DNA from: Bacillota bacterium
Lineage (GTDB): Bacteria; Bacillota; Clostridia; Christensenellales; Aristaeellaceae
Length of the DNA stretch: 10,683 nucleotides
Direction of reading: 5' to 3'
Assembly: GCA_019137115.1 (NCBI GenBank)
Contig: JAGVSV010000296.1
Coordinates: 1 to 10,683, forward strand
Every line of letters starts with the position of its first letter. Position 1 is the stretch's first letter. Below the pieces are notes generated by a model. It was given only the letters and a program-made list of their open reading frames with translations, was not told the DNA's origin and made no database searches. The position numbers and the translations under genes were made by a program. Shown here in pieces: positions 1 through 7,235 of this stretch.

Positions 1-90
1 GTCCACCTGGACGGTGCGCTGTTCGGTGTTCAAAGCGATTGTGGTTTCCTTGCGGTTCTCTGGGAACGTTGCGGATAGCACATGCGTCAT
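1..90 (-). CDS. Partial hypothetical protein, N-terminal 30 residues only
   Basis: An open minus-strand frame runs from an ATG at 90-88 to the window edge without a stop. The start is supported by GAGGTGA (complement of 96-102), 5 bases upstream of the ATG. The visible protein begins MTHVLSATFPENRKE and continues as a polar, Thr-rich stretch with alternating residues that could form beta strands. It has no signal peptide or membrane segment. A second ATG at 83 is in another frame and reaches a stop after 17 codons, so 90 is the better start. The gene is divergent from the ABC exporter and shares its intergenic region. I do not recognise the family, and 30 residues are too few to assign a function. 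Confidence 0.55.
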   Translation of the reverse strand, partial: MTHVLSATFPENRKETTIALNTEQRTVQVD

Positions 91-143
91 GTTTATCACC
101 TCGCCCTATAAGACGCGGGAAACGTTCGAAATGTTGCATGTTC

Positions 144-172
144 ATTAAATCTTTTTTTCGAAAAGATGAAAT
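144..172 (-). promoter_or_regulatory. Weak candidate promoter for the leftward gene
   Basis: On the minus strand, ATTTCA (complement of 167-172) is a poor -35 match and TTTAAT (complement of 144-149) is a 5/6 match to the -10 consensus, with a 17-base spacer. Transcription would start near 137 and give a leader of about 46 bases before the ATG at 90. The weak -35 makes this tentative. Confidence 0.3.
149..167. repeat. Inverted repeat in divergent intergenic region, possible operator
   Basis: ATCTTTT (149-155) and AAAAGAT (161-167) are perfect 7-base arms around the 5-base centre TTTCG. The repeat lies between two divergently transcribed genes, upstream of the strong rightward promoter, and covers the spacer of the weak leftward promoter. 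That position would suit a regulator binding site. The T-rich arm also means it could be a chance palindrome in an AT-rich patch. Confidence 0.35.
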
Positions 173-204
173 AGTGAGGTTCCCTGCTTGCGGGCGCACC
201 GTGT

Positions 205-234
205 TTGACAGCGTTTGCGTGCGCTCCCTATAAT
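205..234 (+). promoter_or_regulatory. Strong sigma-A-type promoter for the ABC exporter genes
   Basis: A perfect -35 box TTGACA (205-210) and a perfect -10 box TATAAT (229-234) are separated by 18 bases. Transcription should start near 241, leaving a leader of about 31 bases before the TTG at 272. Because the in-frame ATG at 215 falls inside the promoter, this site also excludes the longer reading of the downstream gene. Confidence 0.85.
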
Positions 235-271
235 ATCCCATTGCACGAATGCATCTACTGGAGGTAAGCGG

Positions 272-2419
272 TTGAAGGCGTTTCGATATCTGAAGCCGGA
301 GTGGCGGGCGGCCATCCTCATCCTGATCCTGCTGGTCGGGCAGGCGTTGTGTGAACTGGCGCTGCCCAACTATACCCGCAGCCTGGTGGACGTGGGCGTG
401 CAGCAGGCGGGGATTGAACATCCGGCCGCGCTGTACCTGAGCCCAAAAAGCTTTGACGACCTTTCCGCCTACCTGACGCCCGAACAGAAGCAGCTGATGG
501 ACAGCGCCTACACGCTGGAAGACGGGCGGTATGTGCGCACCGCGCATGATGACCAGACCATCGCGCAGCTTGACGATGCGCTGGCGCTGCCGATGGCTAC
601 GCAGTATACGTTGCAGCACATGCCGGACAACGCGCAGACGCAAGCCATGAAAGCGCTGCTGGCCACCGGCTTGGTGGATCGAAAGACCATTCTGGAAAAA
701 GCGCGGGACATGCTGCAGGGGCAGGGCGCGATGGGCGACACGCTGCTCAAACAGGGCGCCATCCAGTTTGTGCGCACTGAATATGAAGCGCTGGGCGTGG
801 ACGCCGGCAAAATCCAGCGCGGGTATCTGTGGACCACCGGCCTGGCGATGCTGGGCATCACGCTGCTGATGGGCGTGTTTATCGTGGCGTCTAGCCTTGT
901 GGGCAGCCGCACCTCCGCGCGCATCGGGCGCCGGCTGCGCGGGCAGCTGTTTGGCAAGGTGCTGCATTTTGGCACCGCTGAAATCAACCGCTTTTCCACC
1001 GCTTCGCTGATCACACGCACCACCAACGACGTGCAGCAGGTGCAGCAGACCAGCATGATGATGCTGCGCGTGCTGCTGTACGCGCCTATTTTGGGCATCG
1101 GCGGCATCATCCGCGTCATGCAGTCGCGCTCCGGGCTGGCTTGGATCGTTGTGGTGGCGGTGGCCTCGATGATCGGGCTGGTGGTGGTTACCTCCTCACT
1201 GGCGGTGCCAAAGTTCAAAATGATGCAGAAATTAACCGACCGGATCAACCTGGTGTCCCGCGAGATCCTGTCCGGCGTGCCCGTCATCCGAGCCTTCACG
1301 CGCGAGGAATATGAGGAAAACCGGTTTGACGAAGCCAACAAGGGCTTGATGCGCGTCAACCTGTTCATCAACCGGGTGTTCAGCCTGCTGATGCCGTTGA
1401 TGGGCCTGGTGATGAACATGATCACGCTGATGATCATCTGGTTTGGCGCCAAGGGCATCGACCTGGGCACGATGCAGGTGGGCTCCCTGCTGGCGTTCAT
1501 CAGCTACACCATGCAGGTGGTCATGTCCTTCATGATGATCTCCATGTCCGCCATCATGCTGCCGCGCGCCAACGTGTCCGCGGAGCGCATCCAGGAGGTA
1601 TTGACGACCGAGCCGTCCATCACCGATCCCGTGCAGGTGGACACGATGCCGGAATTCACCGGCCGCGTGCGGTTTGAAAATGTGTCCTTCCGGTACCCGG
1701 ACGCCAGCAAGGATGTGCTGCACGACATCAGCTTTGAAGCCGGACCGGGGCAGATGATCGGCATCATCGGCGGCACGGGCAGCGGCAAAAGCAGCGTGCT
1801 GTACATGATTCCCCGCTTTTTCGACGCCACTCAGGGGCGGGTGACGATTGACGGTGTGGATGTCAGGGACATACCGCTCACGACCCTGCGCTCCTTGATC
1901 GGTCTTGTGCCCCAGTCCAGCGTGCTGTTCACCGGCGACATTGCCTCCAACATTAAGTTTGCCGACGAGGACATGTCCGACGAGCGCATGCAGGAAGCCG
2001 CGCGCATCGCGCAGGCGGAGGACTTTATCCTGGAAAAGGAACAAGGGTATCTGGAGCCCATCGCCCAGGGCGGCACCAACGTGTCCGGCGGGCAGAAACA
2101 GCGGCTGTCCATCGCCCGCGCCATCGCCGCCCGCCCCAAGATCCTGCTGTTTGACGACAGTTTTTCGGCGCTGGACTACCGCACCGACCTGAACCTGCGC
2201 CGGCAGCTGCGCACGCACGCGAAGGACGCCACCGTGATCATGGTGGCGCAGCGCATCGCCAGCGTCATGCAGGCCGACCAGATCATCGTGCTGGAGAACG
2301 GCGCCATCACGGCCATCGGCACGCACAGCGAGCTGCTGGAGAAAAGCGCCGCATACCGGGAGGTCGCCGCAAGTCAGCTGGGCGAACAGGAAATCGCAGG
2401 AAAGGCGGGTGATCGGTAA
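272..2419 (+). CDS. Heterodimeric ABC exporter subunit 1 (degenerate-site half, fused membrane domain and ATPase)
   Basis: This 715-residue half-transporter has an N-terminal six-helix membrane domain and a C-terminal ATPase. GGAGGT (260-265) lies 6 bases before the TTG start. Helix 1 is about residues 12-34. A hydrophilic insert of about 130 residues (roughly 47-180) precedes helix 2 at about 185, which explains a length well above the usual 580 or so. The ITRTTNDVQQVQQ coupling region is typical of type IV exporters. The ATPase has A-loop Tyr475, Walker A GGTGSGKS (500-507), Q-loop Gln548, canonical signature VSGGQ (604-608) and Walker B ILLFDD (624-629). Asp629 stands in place of the catalytic Glu, and Gln660 replaces the switch His. 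This is the pattern of the degenerate subunit in TM287/288 and BmrCD-type pairs. It likely acts with the next gene to export drugs, lipids or peptides; the substrate cannot be read from sequence. Confidence 0.93.
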   Translation: MKAFRYLKPEWRAAILILILLVGQALCELALPNYTRSLVDVGVQQAGIEHPAALYLSPKSFDDLSAYLTPEQKQLMDSAYTLEDGRYVRTAHDDQTIAQLDDALALPMATQYTLQHMPDNAQTQAMKALLATGLVDRKTILEKARDMLQGQGAMGDTLLKQGAIQFVRTEYEALGVDAGKIQRGYLWTTGLAMLGITLLMGVFIVASSLVGSRTSARIGRRLRGQLFGKVLHFGTAEINRFSTASLITRTTNDVQQVQQTSMMMLRVLLYAPILGIGGIIRVMQSRSGLAWIVVVAVASMIGLVVVTSSLAVPKFKMMQKLTDRINLVSREILSGVPVIRAFTREEYEENRFDEANKGLMRVNLFINRVFSLLMPLMGLVMNMITLMIIWFGAKGIDLGTMQVGSLLAFISYTMQVVMSFMMISMSAIMLPRANVSAERIQEVLTTEPSITDPVQVDTMPEFTGRVRFENVSFRYPDASKDVLHDISFEAGPGQMIGIIGGTGSGKSSVLYMIPRFFDATQGRVTIDGVDVRDIPLTTLRSLIGLVPQSSVLFTGDIASNIKFADEDMSDERMQEAARIAQAEDFILEKEQGYLEPIAQGGTNVSGGQKQRLSIARAIAARPKILLFDDSFSALDYRTDLNLRRQLRTHAKDATVIMVAQRIASVMQADQIIVLENGAITAIGTHSELLEKSAAYREVAASQLGEQEIAGKAGDR

Positions 2420-4251
2420 TGCAGCGCGGACCCGGAGGACCCGGCAGGAGAGCGGTCGAACGCAAAGCCAAGGATACCAAAGGCACCATCAAAGCGCTGT
2501 TTGTCTACCTGCGCGGTTATCGGGCGATCTTTCTGCTGGCCGCCGTGATGGCGGTGCTGGGCACTGTCATGCAGATCTTTGGCCCAAAAATTACCGGACA
2601 GGCCACCACCGCCATCTTCGAGGGCGTCGCCGCCAAGATGCAGGGGACAGGCGGCATCGACTTTGGCCGCATCTGGGACATGCTGCTGCTCCTGTTCTAT
2701 ATGTACGCGGCAGGAACCGTGATCCAGGCCGTACAGGGGCTGGTGCTGGCCAAGTTGTCCACCGATGTGGTGTACCGCATGCGCAGGGACATCTCCAGCA
2801 AAATCAACCGCATGCCGCTGAGCTACTTTGAGGGACATCCCACGGGGGAGACGCTGTCGCGCATCACCAATGACGTGGACGCGGTGGGCTCCAACCTGGC
2901 GCAGACGATCACCCGCGCGATCAGCACGATCGCCACCCTGATCGGCATTCTGATCATGATGCTGACCATCAGCCCGCTGATGGCGGCGGTGGTGGTCGCG
3001 GTGGCGCCGCTGTCCGGCGTGCTGATGGCGATGGTGTTCAAACGCAGCCAGAAGTATTTCACCGCCCAGCAGGCCCTGATCTCCGACATCAACACCCAGG
3101 TGGAGGAAAGCTATGGCGGCCACCAGGTGATCACCGCCTTCGGGCACACCGCCAAGTCCCTGGATGTGTTTGACAAAACGAACGCCGACCTGTACGAAAG
3201 CGCCTGGAAAAGCCAGTTCATGTCGGGGCTCATGCACCCGCTGATGGCCTTCATCGGCAACGTGGGGTATGTGGTGGTGGTCGTATTGGGCAGCGTCTTG
3301 GCGGCCGCCGGCTCGCTGGCGCTGGGCGACATCCTCGCGTTCATCCAGTACTCGCGCAACTTTACCGGCCCCATCGGGCAGTTGGCGCAGATGTCCTCGC
3401 AGGTGCAAACCACCATCGCGGCTGCGGAGCGCGTGTTTGAGTTCCTGAACGCCGAGGAAGAAGTCGAGCGGGACAACCTGGTGCCCGTCGGGGACGTCAA
3501 AGGCCATGTGCGCTTTGACCGGGTGGCGTTTGGCTATGACAAGGACAAGCCTGTCATCAAAGGCTTCACCTGTGATGTGAAGCCCGGGCAGACGGTCGCC
3601 ATCGTGGGCCACACCGGCGCGGGTAAAACCACCATGGTCAAGCTCCTGATGCGCTTTTATGATGTGGATGACGGCGCCATTTACGTCGACGGCGAGGATG
3701 TGCGCAACCACAGGCGGCAGGACTTGCGCCGCGGGTTTGGCATGGTGCTGCAGGACACGTGGCTGTTCTCCGGCACCATCATGGAAAACATCCGCTACGG
3801 GCGGCTGGACGCCACCGATGAGGAAGTGATCGAAGCCGCGCGCGCCGCGCATGCCGACCACTTCATCCGCACGCTGTCGGGCGCCTATGACATGGAGCTC
3901 AACGAGGAGGGCGACAACATCTCCCAGGGGCAGCGGCAGCTGCTGACCATCGCGCGCGCGCTGCTGGCGGACAACCCCATCATGATCCTGGATGAGGCGA
4001 CGTCCAACGTGGATACCCTCACCGAGCACCGCATCCAGCGCGGGATGCAGCAGTTGATGACCGGCCGCACCAGTTTTGTCATCGCCCACCGCCTGTCCAC
4101 CATCCGGGACGCCGACGTGATTCTGGTCATGCAGGATGGTAACATTGTGGAGCAGGGCTCCCATGAGACGCTGCTGGCCATGCACGGCGTGTATGCCGAA
4201 CTGTACAATAGCCAGTTTGACCCGGTGGACGAGAAAATGCAAGTTTCCTGA
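2419..4251 (+). CDS. Heterodimeric ABC exporter subunit 2 (catalytic-site half)
   Basis: This 610-residue half-transporter starts at an ATG that overlaps the TAA of subunit 1 by one base (TAATG), so translation is probably coupled. GGTGATC (2408-2414) is a plausible extended ribosome site 4 bases upstream. The N-terminus is Gly/Pro/Arg-rich (GPGGPGRR), as I recall for clostridial members of this subfamily. The membrane domain follows from about residue 34 and includes the coupling region TGETLSRITNDVDAVGSN. The ATPase has A-loop Tyr373, Walker A GHTGAGKT (397-404), Q-loop Gln445, Walker B with Asp525-Glu526 and switch His557, so its own ATP site is catalytically complete. Its signature reads ISQGQ (501-505) rather than LSGGQ. 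In the heterodimer this degenerate signature would face the degenerate Walker motifs of subunit 1. The protein is membrane-bound and substrate specificity is unknown. Confidence 0.94.
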   Translation: MQRGPGGPGRRAVERKAKDTKGTIKALFVYLRGYRAIFLLAAVMAVLGTVMQIFGPKITGQATTAIFEGVAAKMQGTGGIDFGRIWDMLLLLFYMYAAGTVIQAVQGLVLAKLSTDVVYRMRRDISSKINRMPLSYFEGHPTGETLSRITNDVDAVGSNLAQTITRAISTIATLIGILIMMLTISPLMAAVVVAVAPLSGVLMAMVFKRSQKYFTAQQALISDINTQVEESYGGHQVITAFGHTAKSLDVFDKTNADLYESAWKSQFMSGLMHPLMAFIGNVGYVVVVVLGSVLAAAGSLALGDILAFIQYSRNFTGPIGQLAQMSSQVQTTIAAAERVFEFLNAEEEVERDNLVPVGDVKGHVRFDRVAFGYDKDKPVIKGFTCDVKPGQTVAIVGHTGAGKTTMVKLLMRFYDVDDGAIYVDGEDVRNHRRQDLRRGFGMVLQDTWLFSGTIMENIRYGRLDATDEEVIEAARAAHADHFIRTLSGAYDMELNEEGDNISQGQRQLLTIARALLADNPIMILDEATSNVDTLTEHRIQRGMQQLMTGRTSFVIAHRLSTIRDADVILVMQDGNIVEQGSHETLLAMHGVYAELYNSQFDPVDEKMQVS

Positions 4252-4273
4252 CGAATCTTGCATAAAGCTGCAA
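4237..4273 (+). repeat. Overlapping inverted repeats around the exporter stop codon
   Basis: ATGCAAG (4237-4243) pairs with CTTGCAT (4257-4263) across a 13-base loop that contains the TGA stop. The same right arm can instead pair with TGCAA (4269-4273) using TTGCA (4258-4262). The two hairpins exclude each other. Neither is followed by a T-run, so this is not an intrinsic terminator. The arms overlap the candidate -35 box of the next operon. Confidence 0.3.
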
Positions 4274-4286
4274 CAGATGCTATTGT
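4258..4286 (+). promoter_or_regulatory. Candidate extended -10 promoter for the peptide importer operon
   Basis: TTGCAT (4258-4263) and TATTGT (4281-4286) are separated by exactly 17 bases, and the -10 is preceded by TGC, giving the TGn extended -10 motif that compensates for a weak -35. Transcription would start near 4293 and give a leader of about 55 bases. The nearby TTGACA at 4299-4304 has no matching -10 at the right distance, so this upstream pair is preferred. Confidence 0.5.
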
Positions 4287-4297
4287 GTTCCCGATGG

Positions 4298-4312
4298 ATT
4301 GACACAGTCAAT
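4298..4312 (+). promoter_or_regulatory. Inverted repeat in importer leader, possible operator
   Basis: ATTGAC (4298-4303) and GTCAAT (4307-4312) form a perfect 6-base inverted repeat around ACA. Flanking GG and CC (4296-4297 and 4314-4315) extend it with one bulge. It would sit about 5-20 bases downstream of the predicted transcription start, a common place for a repressor site, or form a small leader hairpin ahead of the ribosome site at 4333-4340. Confidence 0.4.
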
Positions 4313-4347
4313 TCCGTACCCGAACAAGCAACAAGGAGGTCGACCAC

Positions 4348-6204
4348 ATGAAGCGGATCCTGTCCCTGGTGCTCCTGTGCGCACTGGTCCTGTCCGTCCT
4401 GCCCGCGGCGGCGGAGGATGCGACCTACAAGACCCTGTATTCCAGTGAAGTCACCACGCTCAACTACCTGATCACAACGACCACCAGCGAGTTTGCCGTC
4501 GCGGCCAACGTGATCGACACCCTGGTCGAGTACGACCGCTACGGCCAGGTACAGCCCTCCCTTGCGGAAAGCTGGGAACGCAGCGAGGACGGTTTGACCT
4601 GGACGTTCCACATCCGCCCGGGCCAGAAGTGGGTCAACGGCGCAGGTGAGGAGTACGCCGAGGTGACCGCCAACGACTTCGTGGCTTCCGCCAAGTACAT
4701 CCTGGACGCACAGAACGCGTCCAGCTCAGCCAACATCCTGTACAGTGTCATCGCGGGCGCGGAGGCGTACTACGCCGGCACCGCTACCCCCGAGGAGGGC
4801 GCGACACCCGCCCCCAAGACCGAGTGGGACACGGTGGGCATCAAGGCGCTGGATGATTATACCGTTGAGTACACGCTCAACTCCCCGGTGCCCTACTTCC
4901 TGTCGATGACCACCTACGTGTGCTTCATGCCGGTCAACGAGCAGTTCCTGCTGGAAAAGGGCGCCGGCTTCGGGCTGGCCACCGGCAACGACACGCTTTT
5001 GTTCAACGGCGCGTATGTGATCAGCGAGTTCAAGCCCCAGGAGCGCCGCGTGTACACAAAAAATGATGCCAACTGGGACGCCGACAGCGTGTTCATCCAG
5101 ACCATCGAGCAAATCTACAACAAGGAAGCGGTTACCTTGTCGCCGGAACTGTACATGCGCGGCGAGATTGACGCGGCCACCATCGATTCCGCCATCGCCA
5201 AGGACTGGCTGGCCGACCCCGAGAAAGCCGACCTGATCCGCCCGGTGCGCCAGAGCGGTTTCTACTCCTACTTCTACGCGTTCAACTTCAAGCCGGAGTT
5301 TGACGCGGCATTCGAGCCGGACAACTGGAAGATTGCAGTGAACAACGAAAACTTCCGGTTCTCCATCGCCCATGCGCTGGACCGCGTCAAAGCCATGCTG
5401 GTGAACGAGCCGGACAACCCCGAGTCCATTATCTTCAACACGATCACACCGCCCAATTTCGTGGATATTGAGGGTGTCGACTATGTCAACATGGGCGGCC
5501 TGAAGGCTTTGACCGACGCAGGCGCCACAGGCTGGTTCGACGAGGCCAAGGCGGCCGAATACCGCGACAAAGCCAAGGAAGAGTTGACGGCGGCCGGCGC
5601 CACCCTCCCGGTCAAGATCCTGATGAGCTATCTGCCCACCTCCACCACCTGGGCGGAGGAGTGCCAGATCGTTGAGCAGCAGCTGGAAGGCCTGCTGGGC
5701 GCGGACTATATCGACATCATCATCGAGGCTGGCCCGGCCTCCGGGTTCCTGTCCGCCGTGCGCCGCAGCGGGAATTATGCGCTGCTCAAGTGCAACTGGG
5801 GGCCGGACTATGCGGATCCCGAGACGTATACCGATCCCTTCGCGGTTGATTCGAACTACAACTTCCCCGAGTATGCCACCGGCGAATATGATGAGGAATA
5901 CTACAAGCTGGTAGCGCAAGCCAAGGCGATCACCGACGACCTCACCGCGCGTTACGAGGCGTTTGCCGATGCCGAAGCGTTCTTCATCAATCACGCGTTT
6001 GTCGTGCCGTTTGGCTACGGTTCCGGCGGCTACACCGCGGCCAGGCTGAACCCGTTTGAGAGCCAGTACGCGCCCTTCGGACTGTCCAACGAGCGCTACA
6101 AGGGTCAGAAGGTGCTGGACACGCCCATGAACACAGACCAGTACTTCGAGGCGTACGACGAATGGCTTGCGCAGCGCGCCGCGCTGGCCGATGCAGCCAA
6201 GTAG
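4348..6204 (+). CDS. Extracytoplasmic peptide-type solute-binding protein (SBP family 5, OppA/DppA-like)
   Basis: This 618-residue protein is the substrate-capture component of the importer encoded by the next four genes. AAGGAGGT (4333-4340) lies 7 bases before the ATG. A signal peptide covers residues 1-22 (MKRILSLVLLC, ending PAAA) with likely cleavage before Glu23. Cys11 is preceded by Leu10 in the hydrophobic core, not by a Gly/Ala/Ser as a lipobox needs, so lipid anchoring looks unlikely. The mature part follows the family 5 plan: a VIDTLVEYD segment, then LAESWERSEDGLTWTFHIR, then FSIAHALDR, and WGPDYADPETYTDPF near residues 484-498. By family resemblance Asp487 aligns with the OppA aspartate that binds the peptide amino terminus, which favours an oligopeptide or dipeptide ligand. 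Some family members bind nickel, sugars or other ligands, so the substrate is not settled. It is the first gene of the operon. Confidence 0.92.
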   Translation: MKRILSLVLLCALVLSVLPAAAEDATYKTLYSSEVTTLNYLITTTTSEFAVAANVIDTLVEYDRYGQVQPSLAESWERSEDGLTWTFHIRPGQKWVNGAGEEYAEVTANDFVASAKYILDAQNASSSANILYSVIAGAEAYYAGTATPEEGATPAPKTEWDTVGIKALDDYTVEYTLNSPVPYFLSMTTYVCFMPVNEQFLLEKGAGFGLATGNDTLLFNGAYVISEFKPQERRVYTKNDANWDADSVFIQTIEQIYNKEAVTLSPELYMRGEIDAATIDSAIAKDWLADPEKADLIRPVRQSGFYSYFYAFNFKPEFDAAFEPDNWKIAVNNENFRFSIAHALDRVKAMLVNEPDNPESIIFNTITPPNFVDIEGVDYVNMGGLKALTDAGATGWFDEAKAAEYRDKAKEELTAAGATLPVKILMSYLPTSTTWAEECQIVEQQLEGLLGADYIDIIIEAGPASGFLSAVRRSGNYALLKCNWGPDYADPETYTDPFAVDSNYNFPEYATGEYDEEYYKLVAQAKAITDDLTARYEAFADAEAFFINHAFVVPFGYGSGGYTAARLNPFESQYAPFGLSNERYKGQKVLDTPMNTDQYFEAYDEWLAQRAALADAAK

Positions 6205-6232
6205 AGACCTTTCGGAACAAACACTCTTACCA

Positions 6233-6261
6233 TGCGGCAGGGGGCATTGCTCCCTGCCGCA
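6233..6261 (+). promoter_or_regulatory. Strong intercistronic hairpin after the binding-protein gene
   Basis: TGCGGCAGGG (6233-6242) pairs perfectly with CCCTGCCGCA (6252-6261). Three further inner pairs, including one G-U, close a 3-base ATT loop, for a 13-pair stem. The following bases are AGCAAATAG, with no T-run, so this is not a standard intrinsic terminator. Stem-loops after binding-protein genes are known from other ABC importer operons to protect the upstream mRNA or reduce downstream expression. That role here is inferred from position. Confidence 0.75.
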
Positions 6262-6293
6262 GCAAATAGACAGCACAGGAAGGCGGGAACGGA

Positions 6294-7235
6294 TTGCTCA
6301 AATACATTCTCAAGCGTGTCGCTGCGGCCGTTCTCACGCTGATCATCATCCTTTCCGTCGTGTTCATTCTGGTGCGCCAGATGCCCATTGAGGGCTATTT
6401 TGACAATTTCGACAAGCTTGACAAGGCGGTCATTGACGCCCGGCTGCAGCAGATGGGACTTCGGGATCCCATCTTTACGCAGATGAAAAACTTTTTTGGC
6501 GCGCTGCTGCGCGGCGATCTGGGCACTTCCGCCCGGTACAGCGTGGGTGCTTCGATCTCCGATATCATCGTCAAAAAGGCGCCCATATCCATCCGGATGG
6601 GCGTGCTGTCCATGGCGCTCTCGCTTGGGCTCGGCATTCCGCTGGGCGGTGCGATGGCGCGCTCAAAATCGAAGCTATGGGATAAGTTCGGCACGGTGTT
6701 CATTGTGCTGGTCAACGCGGTGCCCGCCGCGGTGTATTACATCTTCCTGCAGGCGTACGGTTCCAACGCGCTGGGGATCTCCATGCTGTTTGAGGAATCC
6801 AACCCCGTCAGCTGGATATTGCCGGTGTTTTCCATGTCCCTGGGCAGCATTGCCTACTACGCGATGTGGCTCAGGCGCTATATGCTGGACGAAATGAACA
6901 AGGACTACGTCAAACTCGCGCGCGCCAAGGGCGTAAAAAACAGCACGGTGACCATGCAGCACGTGTTCCGCAACGCCTTTGTGCCCATGATTCAGTACAT
7001 CCCGTCCACGCTGTTGTTTACGATCAGCGGGTCCATCTATATCGAATCGCTTTATTCCATCCCCGGCATGGGCGGCCTGCTGGTGGACGTGATCAGCCGG
7101 CAGGACAACCCGATGGTGCAGGCGCTGGTGATGATCTATTCCTGCATTGGGATCATCGGCATGCTGCTGGGCGACGTGCTGATGGTGCTGATCGATCCGC
7201 GCATCTCGTTCGCCCGCAAAGCTGAGGTGCGCTGA
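6294..7235 (+). CDS. Peptide-type ABC importer permease, OppB/DppB family
   Basis: This 313-residue inner-membrane permease starts with TTG at 6294. AGGAAGG (6277-6283) lies 10 bases upstream. The N-terminus LKYILKRVAAAVLTL is the typical OppB/DppB opening with helix 1 at about 9-27, so starting at the next ATG would remove the first helix. An extracytoplasmic loop with GLRDPIFTQMKNFFGALLRGDLG precedes the core domain, as in the family. The EAA loop that contacts the ATPase reads DYVKLARAKG (204-213). It is followed by FRNAFVPMIQYI and the conserved ESLYSIPGMGGLL segment. The length matches the family. Its stop overlaps the ATG of the C permease by one base, so the two are probably translated together and form the transmembrane channel. 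Confidence 0.93.
   Translation: MLKYILKRVAAAVLTLIIILSVVFILVRQMPIEGYFDNFDKLDKAVIDARLQQMGLRDPIFTQMKNFFGALLRGDLGTSARYSVGASISDIIVKKAPISIRMGVLSMALSLGLGIPLGGAMARSKSKLWDKFGTVFIVLVNAVPAAVYYIFLQAYGSNALGISMLFEESNPVSWILPVFSMSLGSIAYYAMWLRRYMLDEMNKDYVKLARAKGVKNSTVTMQHVFRNAFVPMIQYIPSTLLFTISGSIYIESLYSIPGMGGLLVDVISRQDNPMVQALVMIYSCIGIIGMLLGDVLMVLIDPRISFARKAEVR

Noticed and set aside
215..271. Longer version of exporter subunit 1 starting at the ATG at 215
   Set aside because: The ATG lies between the -35 and -10 boxes of a near-perfect promoter, has no ribosome site, and adds 19 residues unlike the family; the TTG at 272 has GGAGGT at the right distance.
4299..4327. Promoter using TTGACA at 4299-4304
   Set aside because: No acceptable -10 hexamer lies 16-18 bases downstream (the region reads CGAACAA); the TTGACA is part of the inverted repeat.
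2374..4611. 745-codon open frame on the minus strand opposite exporter subunit 2 and the binding-protein start
   Set aside because: It is the antisense shadow of GC-rich codon bias, is rich in His, Gln, Gly and Asp with no domain, and opposes genes with clear motifs.
6233..6275. Intrinsic terminator after the binding-protein gene
   Set aside because: The hairpin is strong but is followed by AGCAAATAG with no T-run, and the downstream genes belong to the same importer.
4726..6276. 516-codon minus-strand open frame opposite the binding protein
   Set aside because: Low-complexity shadow product; the plus-strand gene has a signal peptide, a ribosome site and family motifs.
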